Below are positions 1 to 10,387 of a stretch of 46,348 nt of DNA, piece after piece. Below the pieces are notes generated by a model. The model was not told where the DNA came from, made no database searches, and was given only the letters and a program-made list of their open reading frames with translations. The number at the start of each line of letters is the position of its first letter. Positions within the stretch are counted from its first letter, which is position 1. Location: contig QZFT01000061.1 in NCBI GenBank assembly GCA_003600225.1, positions 1 to 46,348 of the forward strand, given 5' to 3'. A program made the position numbers and the translations under genes. The stretch is from Pseudonocardiaceae bacterium YIM PH 21723 (lineage in GTDB: Bacteria > Actinomycetota > Actinomycetes > Mycobacteriales > Pseudonocardiaceae).

Positions 1-60
1 GCCCAAGCGGGCAAGCTCGACGGCACGCTGGCGGAACTCCGCAGGGTGTGGTGCAGGCAC
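1..60 (-). CDS. IS3-family transposase OrfA, N-terminal 20 codons (runs off the window)
   Basis: Reading leftward from a GTG at 60-58, the translation starts MPAPHPAEFRQRAVELARLG, which matches the usual opening of IS3-family OrfA proteins: an Arg-rich helix leading into the helix-turn-helix that binds the element's ends. A GGGAGG ribosome binding site lies 8 nt before the GTG. The frame is open to the edge, so the rest of the element lies outside the window. The element's outer end probably falls near 105-126, directly against an IS5-type transposase fragment, so this IS3 seems to have inserted into an older element. Family assignment rests on 20 residues only. Confidence 0.6.
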   Translation of the reverse strand, partial: MPAPHPAEFRQRAVELARLG

Positions 61-126
61 AGAGACATCCTCCCTGGCGACCAGCGGTCACCACAGGGCA
101 GGTGTCCGTGAACTTGGGGGAACCTC

Positions 127-390
127 AAACACACCGGACTGACCATCCTGGCCGACAAGGGCTACCACGGCGGAAAACACACACTCGCCACCCCACACCG
201 CAAACCCTACAAAAGCGAACTCACCGACGAACAACGCCAGATCAACCGCACCCACGGCCGCCTACGCGGCCCCGGCGAACGCGCCAACGCCACCCTCAAA
301 AACTGGCGCATCCTGCGCCACCACCACTACCACCCACACCTACTCACCACACTGATCTGGGCCATCTTCACCCTCACCCAAACAGGATGA
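127..390 (+). pseudogene. IS5-type (DDE_Tnp_4-like) transposase, C-terminal fragment
   Basis: The frame ending at the TGA at 388-390 reads LTILADKGYHGG, then GERANATLKNWRIL and a short hydrophobic tail. This is the last third of IS5-group DDE transposases: LADKGY carries the second catalytic Asp, and GERANATLKNWR carries the catalytic Glu. The same frame meets a stop at 109-111 and the sequence to its left belongs to an IS3 element, so the N-terminal two thirds, including the first Asp, are missing. It is a dead remnant. About 88 codons survive of a protein that normally has 250-300. Confidence 0.75.
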
Positions 391-792
391 AACAGGCTCA
401 CACCTACCCCCAAACCCCACTTGACAGCCCCCGCGCGCCGCTAATGTGGAGCCCGGCTCCCTTAGAGGGCGGTCTGCCCCCGGATTGGGGCGGGGCCCGA
501 TGCCACCAAGATCACCGAGCGCGCAAGATCACCAAGGCATCCGTGCGCGCGAACTCAGTCGGTCCGCAGCACCCGGACGGCCCTGACCCGCACTCCGCGC
601 CGGCAACAGACCAGTCCGGTGAACGGCATCCTCGCCAGGGGCGCACCGCAAGTGCTCACCGCCTGTTCAGGCCGACTTCGCCGCCGATGGAGTGATCACA
701 GGGTTTGATCGGGTACACAGCGGCAGCCGCGTGGACCTAGGTCCGCTACGGTCGACCGAGGCTAGTTCCATCCACAACGCGGAGGATTGCCG
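391..792. other. Intergenic region upstream of glgX, no convincing gene
   Basis: The 400 nt between the transposase remnant and glgX contain no reading frame with a credible start, ribosome binding site and protein-like composition. A perfect 12-nt palindrome at 733-744 and a TACGGT box at 747-752 probably belong to the glgX promoter. The stretch 420-660 shows nothing recognisable and may be debris from insertion-sequence activity. Confidence 0.5.
733..744. promoter_or_regulatory. Perfect palindrome GGACCTAGGTCC, candidate operator for glgX-treY
   Basis: GGACCTAGGTCC is a perfect 12-nt inverted repeat 48 nt before the glgX ATG. A possible -10 box (TACGGT, 747-752) follows at once, so a bound protein would block transcription. 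No regulator gene is adjacent and the motif was not recognised as the site of a named family. Confidence 0.35.
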
Positions 793-2919
<2,127 letters not shown>

Positions 2920-2927
2920 GCAACGGC

Positions 2928-5177
2928 ATGCGGCCGACGTCCACATACCGACTGCAACTGCGACCCGCCTTCGGCTTCACCCAAGCCGCCGAGCTGGTCC
3001 CGTACCTGCGGGAACTCGGGGCCGGCGCGGTGTACAGCGCTCCGATGCTGCAGGCCGCGCCCGGCTCGCAGCACGGGTACAACGTGGTGGATCCGACCCG
3101 GGTCTCCGCCGATCTGGGCGGCGAGGAGGGCCGGCTGGCCCTGTCCGCCGCGCTGAAGGAGCAGGGCCTCGACTGGATCGTGGACATCGTGCCCAACCAC
3201 GTCGGGGTGGAGGTCCCGGAGACCAACCCGTGGTGGTGGGACGTGCTCACCTACGGCGAGAAGTCACCGTACGCCCGCTACTTCGACATCGACTGGGGCC
3301 GGGGCCCGATCCGGGTCCCGGTGCTGGGCGAGGACGGCGAAGACGCACTGTCCGTAAAGGACGGAAAGCTCTGCTACCACGAGCACCGCTTCCCGATTTC
3401 CCCTGGGACAGAGGGGGGAACGCCCACTGAGGTCCACGGTAGACAGAACTACCGGCTGATCGACTGGCGGCGCGGCAACAGCGAGCTGAACTACCGCAGG
3501 TTCTTCGACGTCGCCACCCTGGCCGCGGTGCGGGTGGAGGATCCGGAGATCTTCGAGGCCACCCACCGGGAGATCCTGCGCTGGGTGGAGGCCGGGCAGG
3601 CACAGGGCATCCGGGTGGACCACCCCGACGGCCTGTCCGACCCGACGGCCTACCTGACCCGGCTGCGCGAGCGAGCAGGCTCGGCGTGGCTCCTGGCGGA
3701 GAAGATCCTCGGTCCGGACGAACGGCTGCCGCAGGACTGGCCGATCGCCGGCACCACCGGCTACGAGGCCATGCGCGAGGTCTGCGGACTGTTCATCGAC
3801 CCGGCGGGCGAGGACCGGCTGACCAAGAACGCGGCCAAGTTCGGCGTACCCGGGGACCTGCACACCCTGGAGTACGAGTCCAAGAAGCTGGTGGCGACCA
3901 CCATCCTGGCCGCCGAGATGACCCGCATCGCCGCGCTGCTGCCGGACCTGACCGACGCCCGCGACGCGGTGATCGAGCTGCTCTGCGCCTTCCCGGTCTA
4001 CCGCAGCTACCTGCCCGAGGGAGCCGCGGACCTGGAGAAGGCCATCGCGACGGCCACCGGCCGCGCGCCCGGACTGACCGAACCCCTGGCGGCCATCCAC
4101 CGGCGGATGCTGGACGACCCGCACGGCGAACTGGCGATCCGGATCCAGCAGACCTCCGGCATGGTGATGGCCAAGGGCGTCGAGGACACCACCTTCTACC
4201 GGTACAACCGGTTCGTCGCGCTGAACGAGGTCGGCGGCGACCCGGACCACTTCGGCTACTCCCCCGCCGAGTTCCACGCCGCGCAGACCACCCGGCTGCG
4301 CGAGTACCCGGACACGATGAACTCGCTGTCCACCCACGACACCAAGCGCGCCGAGGACGTCCGGGCGCGGCTGGCCGTGCTCTCGGAGATGCCGGACGAG
4401 TTCGTCGCCCTGCTGCGCCGCTGGGCGGAGCGGTATCCGCTGCGCGACCGGGAGTTCGAGCTGCTGGCCTGGCAGAACCTGCTCGGCGCCTGGCCGATCA
4501 GCAAGGAACGGCTGACCGACTACCTGTTCAAGGCGGCCAAAGAGGCCAAACACTCCACCACCTGGGCCGAGCCGGACGAGGAGTTCGACGCCTCCCTCGG
4601 CACCTGGGCGCAGGCGGTGCTGGCCGACGCGGAGATCACCGGTTTCGCCGAGCAGATCACCCGCTGGGGCCGGCACAACTCACTGGGGCAGAAGCTCGTC
4701 CAGTTGACCATGCCCGGGGTGCCGGACGTCTACCAGGGCACCGAACTGTGGGACCACTCCCTGGTGGACCCGGACAACCGGCGGGACGTGGACTTCGCCC
4801 GGCGACGGGAACTGCTGACCGCCATCGACGACGGCCTGCGACCGGAGATCGACGACTCCGGCGCGGCCAAGCTCCTGGTCGTCTCGCGGGCGCTACGGCT
4901 GCGCAGGGACCGCCCGGAACTGTTCACCGACTACGCCCCGCTGCACGCGGAGGGCCCGGCCGCCGAGCACCTCGTCGCCTTCCGCCGCTCCCCCGGCCTG
5001 GTGGTCGTGGCCACCAGGCTCCCGCTCCGCCTGCACGCCACCGGCGGCTGGCGGGACACCACACTCGCCCTCGGGGAGGGGACCTACGCGGACATCCTCA
5101 CCGGCAGGCCGGTCTCCGGAACGGCACGGCTCACCGAGGTCCTGGACACGTATCCGGTGGCCCTGCTGGTCCGCTGA
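2928..5177 (+). CDS. treY: Maltooligosyltrehalose synthase TreY
   Basis: Converts the reducing-end alpha-1,4 bond of malto-oligosaccharides into an alpha,alpha-1,1 bond, giving maltooligosyltrehalose. The 749-residue protein starts MRPTSTYRLQLRPAFGF, the family hallmark. The barrel shows IVPNHVG, the nucleophile Asp231 in GIRVDHPDGL, the Glu of WLLAEKIL, and STHDTKRAEDVRAR. The C-terminal GVPDVYQGTE segment is also typical. A GTG at 2916 overlapping the glgX stop is a possible alternative start, adding four residues. The 8-nt gap to glgX implies one transcript. treZ follows after 264 nt that hold a long palindrome and a small ORF on the opposite strand. Confidence 0.95.
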   Translation: MRPTSTYRLQLRPAFGFTQAAELVPYLRELGAGAVYSAPMLQAAPGSQHGYNVVDPTRVSADLGGEEGRLALSAALKEQGLDWIVDIVPNHVGVEVPETNPWWWDVLTYGEKSPYARYFDIDWGRGPIRVPVLGEDGEDALSVKDGKLCYHEHRFPISPGTEGGTPTEVHGRQNYRLIDWRRGNSELNYRRFFDVATLAAVRVEDPEIFEATHREILRWVEAGQAQGIRVDHPDGLSDPTAYLTRLRERAGSAWLLAEKILGPDERLPQDWPIAGTTGYEAMREVCGLFIDPAGEDRLTKNAAKFGVPGDLHTLEYESKKLVATTILAAEMTRIAALLPDLTDARDAVIELLCAFPVYRSYLPEGAADLEKAIATATGRAPGLTEPLAAIHRRMLDDPHGELAIRIQQTSGMVMAKGVEDTTFYRYNRFVALNEVGGDPDHFGYSPAEFHAAQTTRLREYPDTMNSLSTHDTKRAEDVRARLAVLSEMPDEFVALLRRWAERYPLRDREFELLAWQNLLGAWPISKERLTDYLFKAAKEAKHSTTWAEPDEEFDASLGTWAQAVLADAEITGFAEQITRWGRHNSLGQKLVQLTMPGVPDVYQGTELWDHSLVDPDNRRDVDFARRRELLTAIDDGLRPEIDDSGAAKLLVVSRALRLRRDRPELFTDYAPLHAEGPAAEHLVAFRRSPGLVVVATRLPLRLHATGGWRDTTLALGEGTYADILTGRPVSGTARLTEVLDTYPVALLVR

Positions 5178-5362
5178 ACCGGCAGGAACAGGACGGCACT
5201 TTCTGTGGAAAGTGCGCTCTTTGCACTTTCCACAGAAAGTGCTCCGGTCAGGCAGGGAGCGACATGAGACCGCGAGCCACGGTCCGCCGACAGGCGGTCC
5301 GCCCAGATCATTGCGGCCATGGCCAGCACCAATGCACTGAAAGCCACCAGGTAATCCATCAT
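5084..5362 (-). CDS. Small membrane protein, hypothetical, partly antisense to the treY 3' end
   Basis: A 92-codon frame starts with two ATGs (5362 and 5359) behind an ideal ribosome binding site, GGAGG at 5374-5370 with 7 nt spacing. The N-terminus MMDYLVAFSALVLAMAAMIWADRL is one transmembrane helix, followed by a polar tail. The second half is translated from the long palindrome at 5196-5242 (giving SVESAKSALSTES) and from the strand opposite the last 94 nt of treY, so the C-terminus is suspicious. The signal for a start and a membrane helix is good. Either a short real membrane protein acquired a palindromic insertion near its 3' end, or only the N-terminal 35 codons matter. No family recognised. 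Confidence 0.45.
   Translation of the reverse strand: MMDYLVAFSALVLAMAAMIWADRLSADRGSRSHVAPCLTGALSVESAKSALSTESAVLFLPVQRTSRATGYVSRTSVSRAVPETGLPVRMSA
5196..5242. repeat. Nested perfect palindrome between treY and treZ
   Basis: Two perfect 20-nt arms (5196-5215 and 5223-5242) are separated by GCTCTTT. Each arm is itself a hairpin, GCACTTTC-TGTG-GAAAGTGC, so the 8-nt word GCACTTTC and its complement occur four times in 47 nt. It can fold as one long hairpin or as two small ones. It lies 18 nt after the treY stop and could end transcription, but no T-run follows. It resembles a REP-type extragenic palindrome. Confidence 0.85.
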
Positions 5363-5441
5363 CTCGCCACCTCCGTTATGTAAACGACGTCTACCTACCG
5401 TTATGACGTGTTACAACGGGTGAACCCGCTGAAGGGGAGTC

Positions 5442-7202
5442 ATGACCACTAACCTCGCCCCCGTGGAGTTCTCAGTCTGGGCGCCCAAGCCCGAACGCGT
5501 CCGCCTCTGGGTGGACGGCACGGCACACCCCATGCGGCAGGCCGGCGGCGGCTGGTGGCGGGCCGAGGTGGACGCCCGGCCGGAGGCCGACTACGGCTAT
5601 CTCCTCGACGACGACTACACCGTGCTGCCCGATCCCCGCTCGCTGCGGCAGCCGGCCGGCGTGCACGCCGCGGGCCGGCGGTACTCACACGACGACTTCG
5701 CCTGGACCGACCACGCGTGGACCGGCCGGGCGCTGCCGGGCTCGGTCATCTACGAGCTGCACATCGGCACCTTCACCGAGGGCGGCACCTTCGACGCGGC
5801 CATCGACCGCCTGGACCACCTGGTGGACCTGGGCGTGGACCTGGTCGAGGTGCTGCCGATCAACGGCTTCGACGGCACGCACAACTGGGGCTACGACGGC
5901 GTGCTCTGGTACACCACCCACGAGCCGTACGGCGGCCCCGACGGGTTCAAGCGGTTCGTCGACGCCTGCCACCGCCGCGGCCTGGGCGTCATCCTGGACG
6001 TGGTCTACAACCACCTCGGCCCGTCCGGGGCCTACCTGGACCGCTTCGGCCCGTACTTCGCCGGGCGCAACATCTGGGGCCCGTCGCTGAACCTGGACGG
6101 CCCGGAGTCCGACGAGGTCCGCCGGTACGTGATCGACAACGCGCTGGGCTGGCTGCGGGACTTCCACGTCGACGGCCTGCGCCTGGACGCGGTGCACGCC
6201 CTGGTGGATCGCCGGGCCACCACCATCCTGGCCGAGCTGTCCGCCGAGGTGGACGCGCTGGCCGCCCACGCCCGCAGGCCGCTCACGCTGATCGCGGAGA
6301 GCGACCTCAACGACCCGAAGCTGATCACCTCCCGGGAGGCGGGCGGCTACGGACTGCCCGCGCAGTGGGACGACGACGTGCACCACTGCCTGCACTCCAC
6401 GCTCACCGGCGAGGGCCAGGGCTACTACGCCGACTTCACCTCGCTGTCCGCGCTGGCCACGGTGCTGACGGACGGGTTCCTCCACGCCGGAACCTGGTCC
6501 AGCTTCCGCAAGCGCACCCACGGCGCGCCGATCGACCGCGCGCGGATCCCCGGCCACCGCCTCGTCGTCTGCCTGCAGAACCACGACCAGATCGGCAACC
6601 GGGCCACCGGCGACCGGCTCACCGCGACACTGAGCACCGAGCAGCTGCTCACCGGGGCCGCGCTGCTGCTGTGCTCCCCGTTCACCCCGATGCTGTTCAT
6701 GGGTGAGGAGTGGGGCGCACGCACGCCGTGGCAGTTCTTCTCCTCGTTCGCCGACCCGGATCTGGCCGAGGCCGTCCGCAAGGGCCGGTTCGCCGAGTTC
6801 GCCGAGCACGGCTGGACCGGCGAGGTACCCGATCCGATGTCTCCCAAGACCTTCGTGGACAGCACCCTGGACTGGCGGGAGCCGGATAAGGAGCCACACG
6901 GCGAGATCCTGCGGACCTACCGGCGGCTGATCGCGTTGCGCAGGTCCGTCCCGGAACTCACCGATCCCCGCCTCGACCGGGTGCGGGTGGACTACGACGA
7001 AGACGCCCGCTGGCTGGTCCTGCATCGCGGAAACGTCCGGGTGGCAACGAATTTCGGGCCCGCTGTAGTGGAACTGCCCATCGCACTTGACGAGGTGCTG
7101 TTGTCCGGTAACGACATCGTGACCAGCGACAACACGATCAGCCTTCCCCCGCATGGGTTCCTGATCGGTCGAGTACGCACCGAACGTGAGCGCTCAGCCT
7201 GA
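5442..7202 (+). CDS. treZ: Malto-oligosyltrehalose trehalohydrolase TreZ
   Basis: Cleaves the alpha-1,4 bond next to the trehalose unit of maltooligosyltrehalose, releasing free trehalose. At 586 residues it has normal TreZ length. It begins with an E-set domain (VEFSVWAPKPERVRLWV), then a GH13 barrel with nucleophile Asp249 (LRLDAVHAL), acid/base Glu286 (IAESDLND) and Asp382 (LQNHDQIGNRATGDR, typical of TreZ). The ATG at 5442 follows GGGGAG with a short spacer. Together with glgX and treY it completes the pathway for turning storage glucan into trehalose, a stress and desiccation protectant. The gap from treY suggests it may have its own promoter. Confidence 0.96.
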   Translation: MTTNLAPVEFSVWAPKPERVRLWVDGTAHPMRQAGGGWWRAEVDARPEADYGYLLDDDYTVLPDPRSLRQPAGVHAAGRRYSHDDFAWTDHAWTGRALPGSVIYELHIGTFTEGGTFDAAIDRLDHLVDLGVDLVEVLPINGFDGTHNWGYDGVLWYTTHEPYGGPDGFKRFVDACHRRGLGVILDVVYNHLGPSGAYLDRFGPYFAGRNIWGPSLNLDGPESDEVRRYVIDNALGWLRDFHVDGLRLDAVHALVDRRATTILAELSAEVDALAAHARRPLTLIAESDLNDPKLITSREAGGYGLPAQWDDDVHHCLHSTLTGEGQGYYADFTSLSALATVLTDGFLHAGTWSSFRKRTHGAPIDRARIPGHRLVVCLQNHDQIGNRATGDRLTATLSTEQLLTGAALLLCSPFTPMLFMGEEWGARTPWQFFSSFADPDLAEAVRKGRFAEFAEHGWTGEVPDPMSPKTFVDSTLDWREPDKEPHGEILRTYRRLIALRRSVPELTDPRLDRVRVDYDEDARWLVLHRGNVRVATNFGPAVVELPIALDEVLLSGNDIVTSDNTISLPPHGFLIGRVRTERERSA

Positions 7203-7348
7203 AAACTACGGTAGGTTTAGACCGGAAGGTGATCGGCTATCCCTGGATCGGCGTCTGCACTCGCCGAGGTTTGAGGGGCACCATAGGGACACCGCTTTCC
7301 TTCCAGTGACAAGCGATAAAGTCCCGCCCGCCTGAACAAGGAGTGGCT

Positions 7349-7621
7349 ATGGGATCGTCCGGTCATGAGCGCGTCAGTGATGTCCTGGTCAGGGCGGCAC
7401 GAGCACTGCGCAGAGGCGGGACGGCCCAACGGGTCGAGGCATTAGACGACATCGAGAACTGCCTGGCGGAGGTCAACGAGCAACTTCGTGCCGGGGCACC
7501 GGGCATGGGTCGCCTGGTGAGCCTGCACAAGGCCATGCGAGTGCTGCAGGTCGGCCTGGAACGGCGCCTGATCTTCACCGAGTACCGTGGCGCCGGCCGG
7601 CTCCTGGACCGCGTCGCCTGA
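7349..7621 (+). CDS. Hypothetical small helical protein (90 aa)
   Basis: The ATG at 7349 has AAGGAG at 7338-7343 just upstream; a GTG at 7343 overlaps that site and is less likely. The product is charged and predicted to be mostly alpha-helical (HERVSDVLVRAARALRR, ALDDIENCLAEVNEQLRAG, LVSLHKAMRVLQVGLERRL), without signal peptide or membrane segment. Third codon positions are GC-rich as in neighbouring genes, supporting real coding. It stands alone between treZ and a bidirectional terminator. No family recognised and no function can be given. Confidence 0.7.
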   Translation: MGSSGHERVSDVLVRAARALRRGGTAQRVEALDDIENCLAEVNEQLRAGAPGMGRLVSLHKAMRVLQVGLERRLIFTEYRGAGRLLDRVA

Positions 7622-7665
7622 TCGCCCCCACAAGCCAGGGTCGCCCGCGAGGGTGGCCCGACCTT

Positions 7666-7703
7666 AGTCCGCCCGGTGTCGCGAGACGTCCGCCGGGCGG
7701 ACT
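7666..7703. terminator. Bidirectional terminator between convergent genes
   Basis: An 11-bp perfect stem AGTCCGCCCGG (7666-7676) and CCGGGCGGACT (7693-7703) sits between the stop of the 90-aa gene and the stop codon of the minus-strand gene at 7702, which it overlaps. Convergent placement suits termination in both directions. Confidence 0.7.
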
Positions 7704-8301
7704 AACTATTTTCCGGCGAGATCCAGATCGAACCGAGCAGTCGTTCCAGCACGGCCGCCTGCTGATCGGCCGGCGTCCGCTTGATCAACGCACTGATCCG
7801 CTGCGCCTCCGCGATGCTGGGCAGCAGCCCGGCCAGCAGCCCCGGCAACGCCAGCCGGCGCACCAGCAACTCCTGCGCCGAGGTGATGTGCGGCCGCCGC
7901 ACCACCGACACGTTCACCCGGATCGCGTGCTCGTTCCCCGGCGGCACACCCGGCCGATCGGTCTCCATAGCCGCGTACCGGAAACCGTGCGCCAGGTTGC
8001 AGGTCGAGCAGTCCTTCGGCCCCCTGCTGTAGACGCCCGCACACTCCACACAGGACAGCCGATCCATGGCGGCGTCGAGCACCCGCCAGTCATGCCGGTT
8101 GGGTTCCTGGGAGACCATCTCGGCGATGTCCCGTTCCTCACCGGCGCCGGCCCCCATGAAGGCGAGGAATTCCTGCCACGGCTCGATCAGCAGCCCGTCG
8201 ACCAGGTCCCGGCACTCGGCACAGTCCGGCGCCCCGGAGTAGGCGTAGCCACCACAGCCCGCACACAGCCGCGGACCTTCACCCACCGCCGGACGTGGCA
8301 C
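7702..8301 (-). CDS. Hypothetical protein with two zinc-ribbon-like CxxC pairs
   Basis: The 199-residue product contains LCAGCGG...DCAECR near residues 15-35 and SCVECAG...DCSTCN near 80-100. These are two similar blocks of paired CxxC motifs, each able to bind one zinc ion. The remainder is hydrophilic with an amphipathic C-terminal half. The GTG at 8301 is chosen because GGGAGG lies 8 nt upstream; upstream in-frame starts as far as 8400 would add an Arg-rich extension with no better signal. The family was not recognised. Zinc-ribbon pairs often mediate nucleic acid or protein binding, but nothing here shows which. Its 3' end converges on the preceding gene. Confidence 0.65.
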   Translation of the reverse strand: MPRPAVGEGPRLCAGCGGYAYSGAPDCAECRDLVDGLLIEPWQEFLAFMGAGAGEERDIAEMVSQEPNRHDWRVLDAAMDRLSCVECAGVYSRGPKDCSTCNLAHGFRYAAMETDRPGVPPGNEHAIRVNVSVVRRPHITSAQELLVRRLALPGLLAGLLPSIAEAQRISALIKRTPADQQAAVLERLLGSIWISPENS

Positions 8302-8387
8302 CGCACACACCTCCCATTCCGGGAGCCTAATGGCGTGCGCGACATATTTCCGCACATGAGTGGGTACACGACGCATGTGCACACAAC

Positions 8388-8423
8388 GAAGCCGCCGCAC
8401 CCGACAGGGGTACGGCGGCTTCG
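8388..8423 (-). terminator. Terminator of the STAS gene
   Basis: An 11-bp perfect stem (CGAAGCCGCCG at 8388-8398 with its complement at 8413-8423) lies 19 nt beyond the STAS stop codon on the minus strand and is followed by a T-rich run (TTGTGT) in that direction. Confidence 0.75.
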
Positions 8424-8441
8424 GACACGATCAGGGGAGGC

Positions 8442-8759
8442 TCAGGCCTCCGGACCACAGAGCACACCGGTCAAGCCGGTGATCTCGATGACCTTCGCCA
8501 CGGCGGGCTGCGCGCCACGCACGGTGAAGGCGATACCGGCCTTCTCCGCCCGCTGCGAACCGGACACCAGCACGCTCAGACCACGAGAGTTCAGAAAGGA
8601 CACCGCGGCGAGGTTCACCTCGACGGACCGCGCAGCGGGCACGTTCAGCGCGTCGGTGATGGACTGCTCCAGGTCAGGTGCGGTCTCCAGATCGACTTCG
8701 CCGGCCACGGACACGACGACCACGCCATCGCCCGCGTCATTCGTGCCTACGTTGATCAT
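8442..8759 (-). CDS. STAS-domain anti-sigma factor antagonist
   Basis: A 105-residue single STAS domain of SpoIIAA/RsbV type. In known partner-switching systems such proteins bind anti-sigma kinases and free a sigma factor when unphosphorylated. The sheet VVVVSVAGEVDLETAP and the switch loop FLNSRGLSVLV are clear; Ser in NSRGL occupies the phosphorylation position of the usual DSSGL. No anti-sigma kinase or sigma gene is adjacent, so the partner must be elsewhere. The ATG at 8759 has an AAGGGA-like site 8 nt upstream, and a terminator follows the stop. It is transcribed alone, divergently from the radical SAM gene. Confidence 0.9.
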   Translation of the reverse strand: MINVGTNDAGDGVVVVSVAGEVDLETAPDLEQSITDALNVPAARSVEVNLAAVSFLNSRGLSVLVSGSQRAEKAGIAFTVRGAQPAVAKVIEITGLTGVLCGPEA

Positions 8760-9059
8760 CTATTCCGTCCCTTACCAAGTCGTTGGGCTGCAACAGGATT
8801 TCCGGGCAACCCACGCAAGACGATACGGCCTCAGCGGGGGCACGAGCCACAACGGAACTCCATGGGCAGCAGTCACCGCCACAACCGTACCCAACAAGCG
8901 GTTCGACATCAGCCCCGACACCCGGTCCCCAGGTGTTTCCCATCACAATCGGTAACACTCATGTGTTTCACTACTTTCCGCCATCGATAAGCTCCGAGGA
9001 ACGTTCTTTGGGACCCATTCGGGTTATCGATGCTGATGCCGACAGGAAGTGGGATACCA
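8760..9059. other. Divergent intergenic region between the STAS gene and the aminomutase-like gene
   Basis: The 300 nt hold no convincing gene. A short inverted repeat AACAC-TCAT-GTGTT lies near 8957-8970, in the part likely to carry the promoter of the rightward gene. No -10 or -35 pair was convincing. Confidence 0.4.
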
Positions 9060-10364
9060 GTGCGTATGCGTTCGACGCCGGGGCACCGGCTGTCCGGATT
9101 GCCCCAGGTCGCCGGTCTGGCGGCAGGACTGCGACGCGACATCGAGGTCGTCAGCGCGGTTCTCCCGTTCAAGGTCAACAACTACGTGATCGACGAGTTG
9201 ATCGACTGGTCCCGGGTGCCGGACGACCCGATCTTCCGCCTCACCTTCCCGCACGGGGACATGCTTCCCCGTGACATGTACGACGAGGTGGCCACTCTGC
9301 TCGACGCCGGCCTCAGCCGGTCAGACCTGACCGCGGCGGTGGAACCGTTGCGCCGCAGGCTGAACCCGCATCCCGGCGACCAGCTGGACAAGAACGTGCC
9401 GACCGACCGGCACGGGCGCATCGACGGCCTGCAGCACAAGTACGCGGAGACCGTGCTGGTCTTCCCGGCCAACGGCCAGACCTGCCACTCCTACTGCGGC
9501 TACTGCTTCCGCTGGGCCCAGTTCATCGGGATCGCCGACCTGAAGCAGCAGATCAGCGAGCAGGACCGGATGGTCGACTACCTGAGCGCGCACCCCGAGG
9601 TCTCCGATGTGCTGTTCACCGGCGGCGACCCGATGATCATGCGCACCGATGTGCTGGCCAAGTACGTGGATCCGCTGCTGGACGGGCGCGCCGAGCACAT
9701 CCGCACGCTGCGGTTCGGCACCAAGGCACTGTCCTACTGGCCGTACCGGTTCACCACCGACCCGGACGCCGACGACCTGCTGCGGATGTTCGAGCGGGTC
9801 ATCGAGTCGGGCAGGCAGGTCGCGGTGATGGCGCACTTCTCCCACTCCCAGGAACTGCACACCCCGGCCGTGCGCGAGGCGATCCGGCGCATCCGGGACA
9901 CCGGCGCGATCATCCGCTCCCAGGCGCCGATCGTCCGGCACGTCAACGACGACGCGGACGTCTGGGCGCAGATGTGGCGGGACCTGGTCGCCCAGGGCGT
10001 ACAGCCGTACTACATGTTCGTGGAGCGGGACACCGGCGCGCGGGACTACTTCGCGCTGCCGCTGCACCGGGTGTCGGCGATCTACCGGGAGGCCCTGTCC
10101 CAGGTGTCCGGCCTGGAACGCACCGCCCGCGGCCCGGTCATGTCCGCCTCGCCCGGCAAGGTGGTGATCGACGGCATCGCCGAGGTCAACGGAGAACGGG
10201 TGTTCTGCTGCCGGTTCCTCCAGGCGCGCGATCCCGCTCACGTGGGCCGGCCGTTCTTCGCTAGGTACGATGAGGCCGCGCTGTGGTTCGACGACCTGCG
10301 CCCGGCCTTCGGCGAGGCACAGTTCTTCTTCGCCGACGAGGCTCCACAAGTTCTGGTCGCCTAG
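9060..10364 (+). CDS. Radical SAM protein of the lysine 2,3-aminomutase family
   Basis: Enzymes of this family use a [4Fe-4S] cluster, S-adenosylmethionine and PLP to move an amino group between adjacent carbons of lysine, or to act on other amino acids or lysyl side chains. The cluster motif C142-x3-C146-x2-C149 (TCHSYCGYCFRW) is intact, followed by VLFTGGDP, the SAM-binding GGE-type motif. SPGK around residue 367 is the candidate PLP lysine. Length is about 434 residues, within the family range. The start is uncertain: the GTG at 9060 follows AGGAAG by 10 nt, while ATGs at 9030 and 9066 are in frame. A membrane mannosyltransferase follows after 23 nt, probably co-transcribed. The substrate cannot be deduced; beta-lysine formation is only one option. 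Confidence 0.85.
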   Translation: MRMRSTPGHRLSGLPQVAGLAAGLRRDIEVVSAVLPFKVNNYVIDELIDWSRVPDDPIFRLTFPHGDMLPRDMYDEVATLLDAGLSRSDLTAAVEPLRRRLNPHPGDQLDKNVPTDRHGRIDGLQHKYAETVLVFPANGQTCHSYCGYCFRWAQFIGIADLKQQISEQDRMVDYLSAHPEVSDVLFTGGDPMIMRTDVLAKYVDPLLDGRAEHIRTLRFGTKALSYWPYRFTTDPDADDLLRMFERVIESGRQVAVMAHFSHSQELHTPAVREAIRRIRDTGAIIRSQAPIVRHVNDDADVWAQMWRDLVAQGVQPYYMFVERDTGARDYFALPLHRVSAIYREALSQVSGLERTARGPVMSASPGKVVIDGIAEVNGERVFCCRFLQARDPAHVGRPFFARYDEAALWFDDLRPAFGEAQFFFADEAPQVLVA

Positions 10365-10387
10365 CGCGACGCGCCAGATGGGGTGAC

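Noticed and set aside
8998-9025. ECF sigma promoter GGAAC...GTT before the aminomutase-like gene
   Set aside because: The spacer is 20 nt, longer than the usual 16-17, and no ECF sigma gene is nearby.
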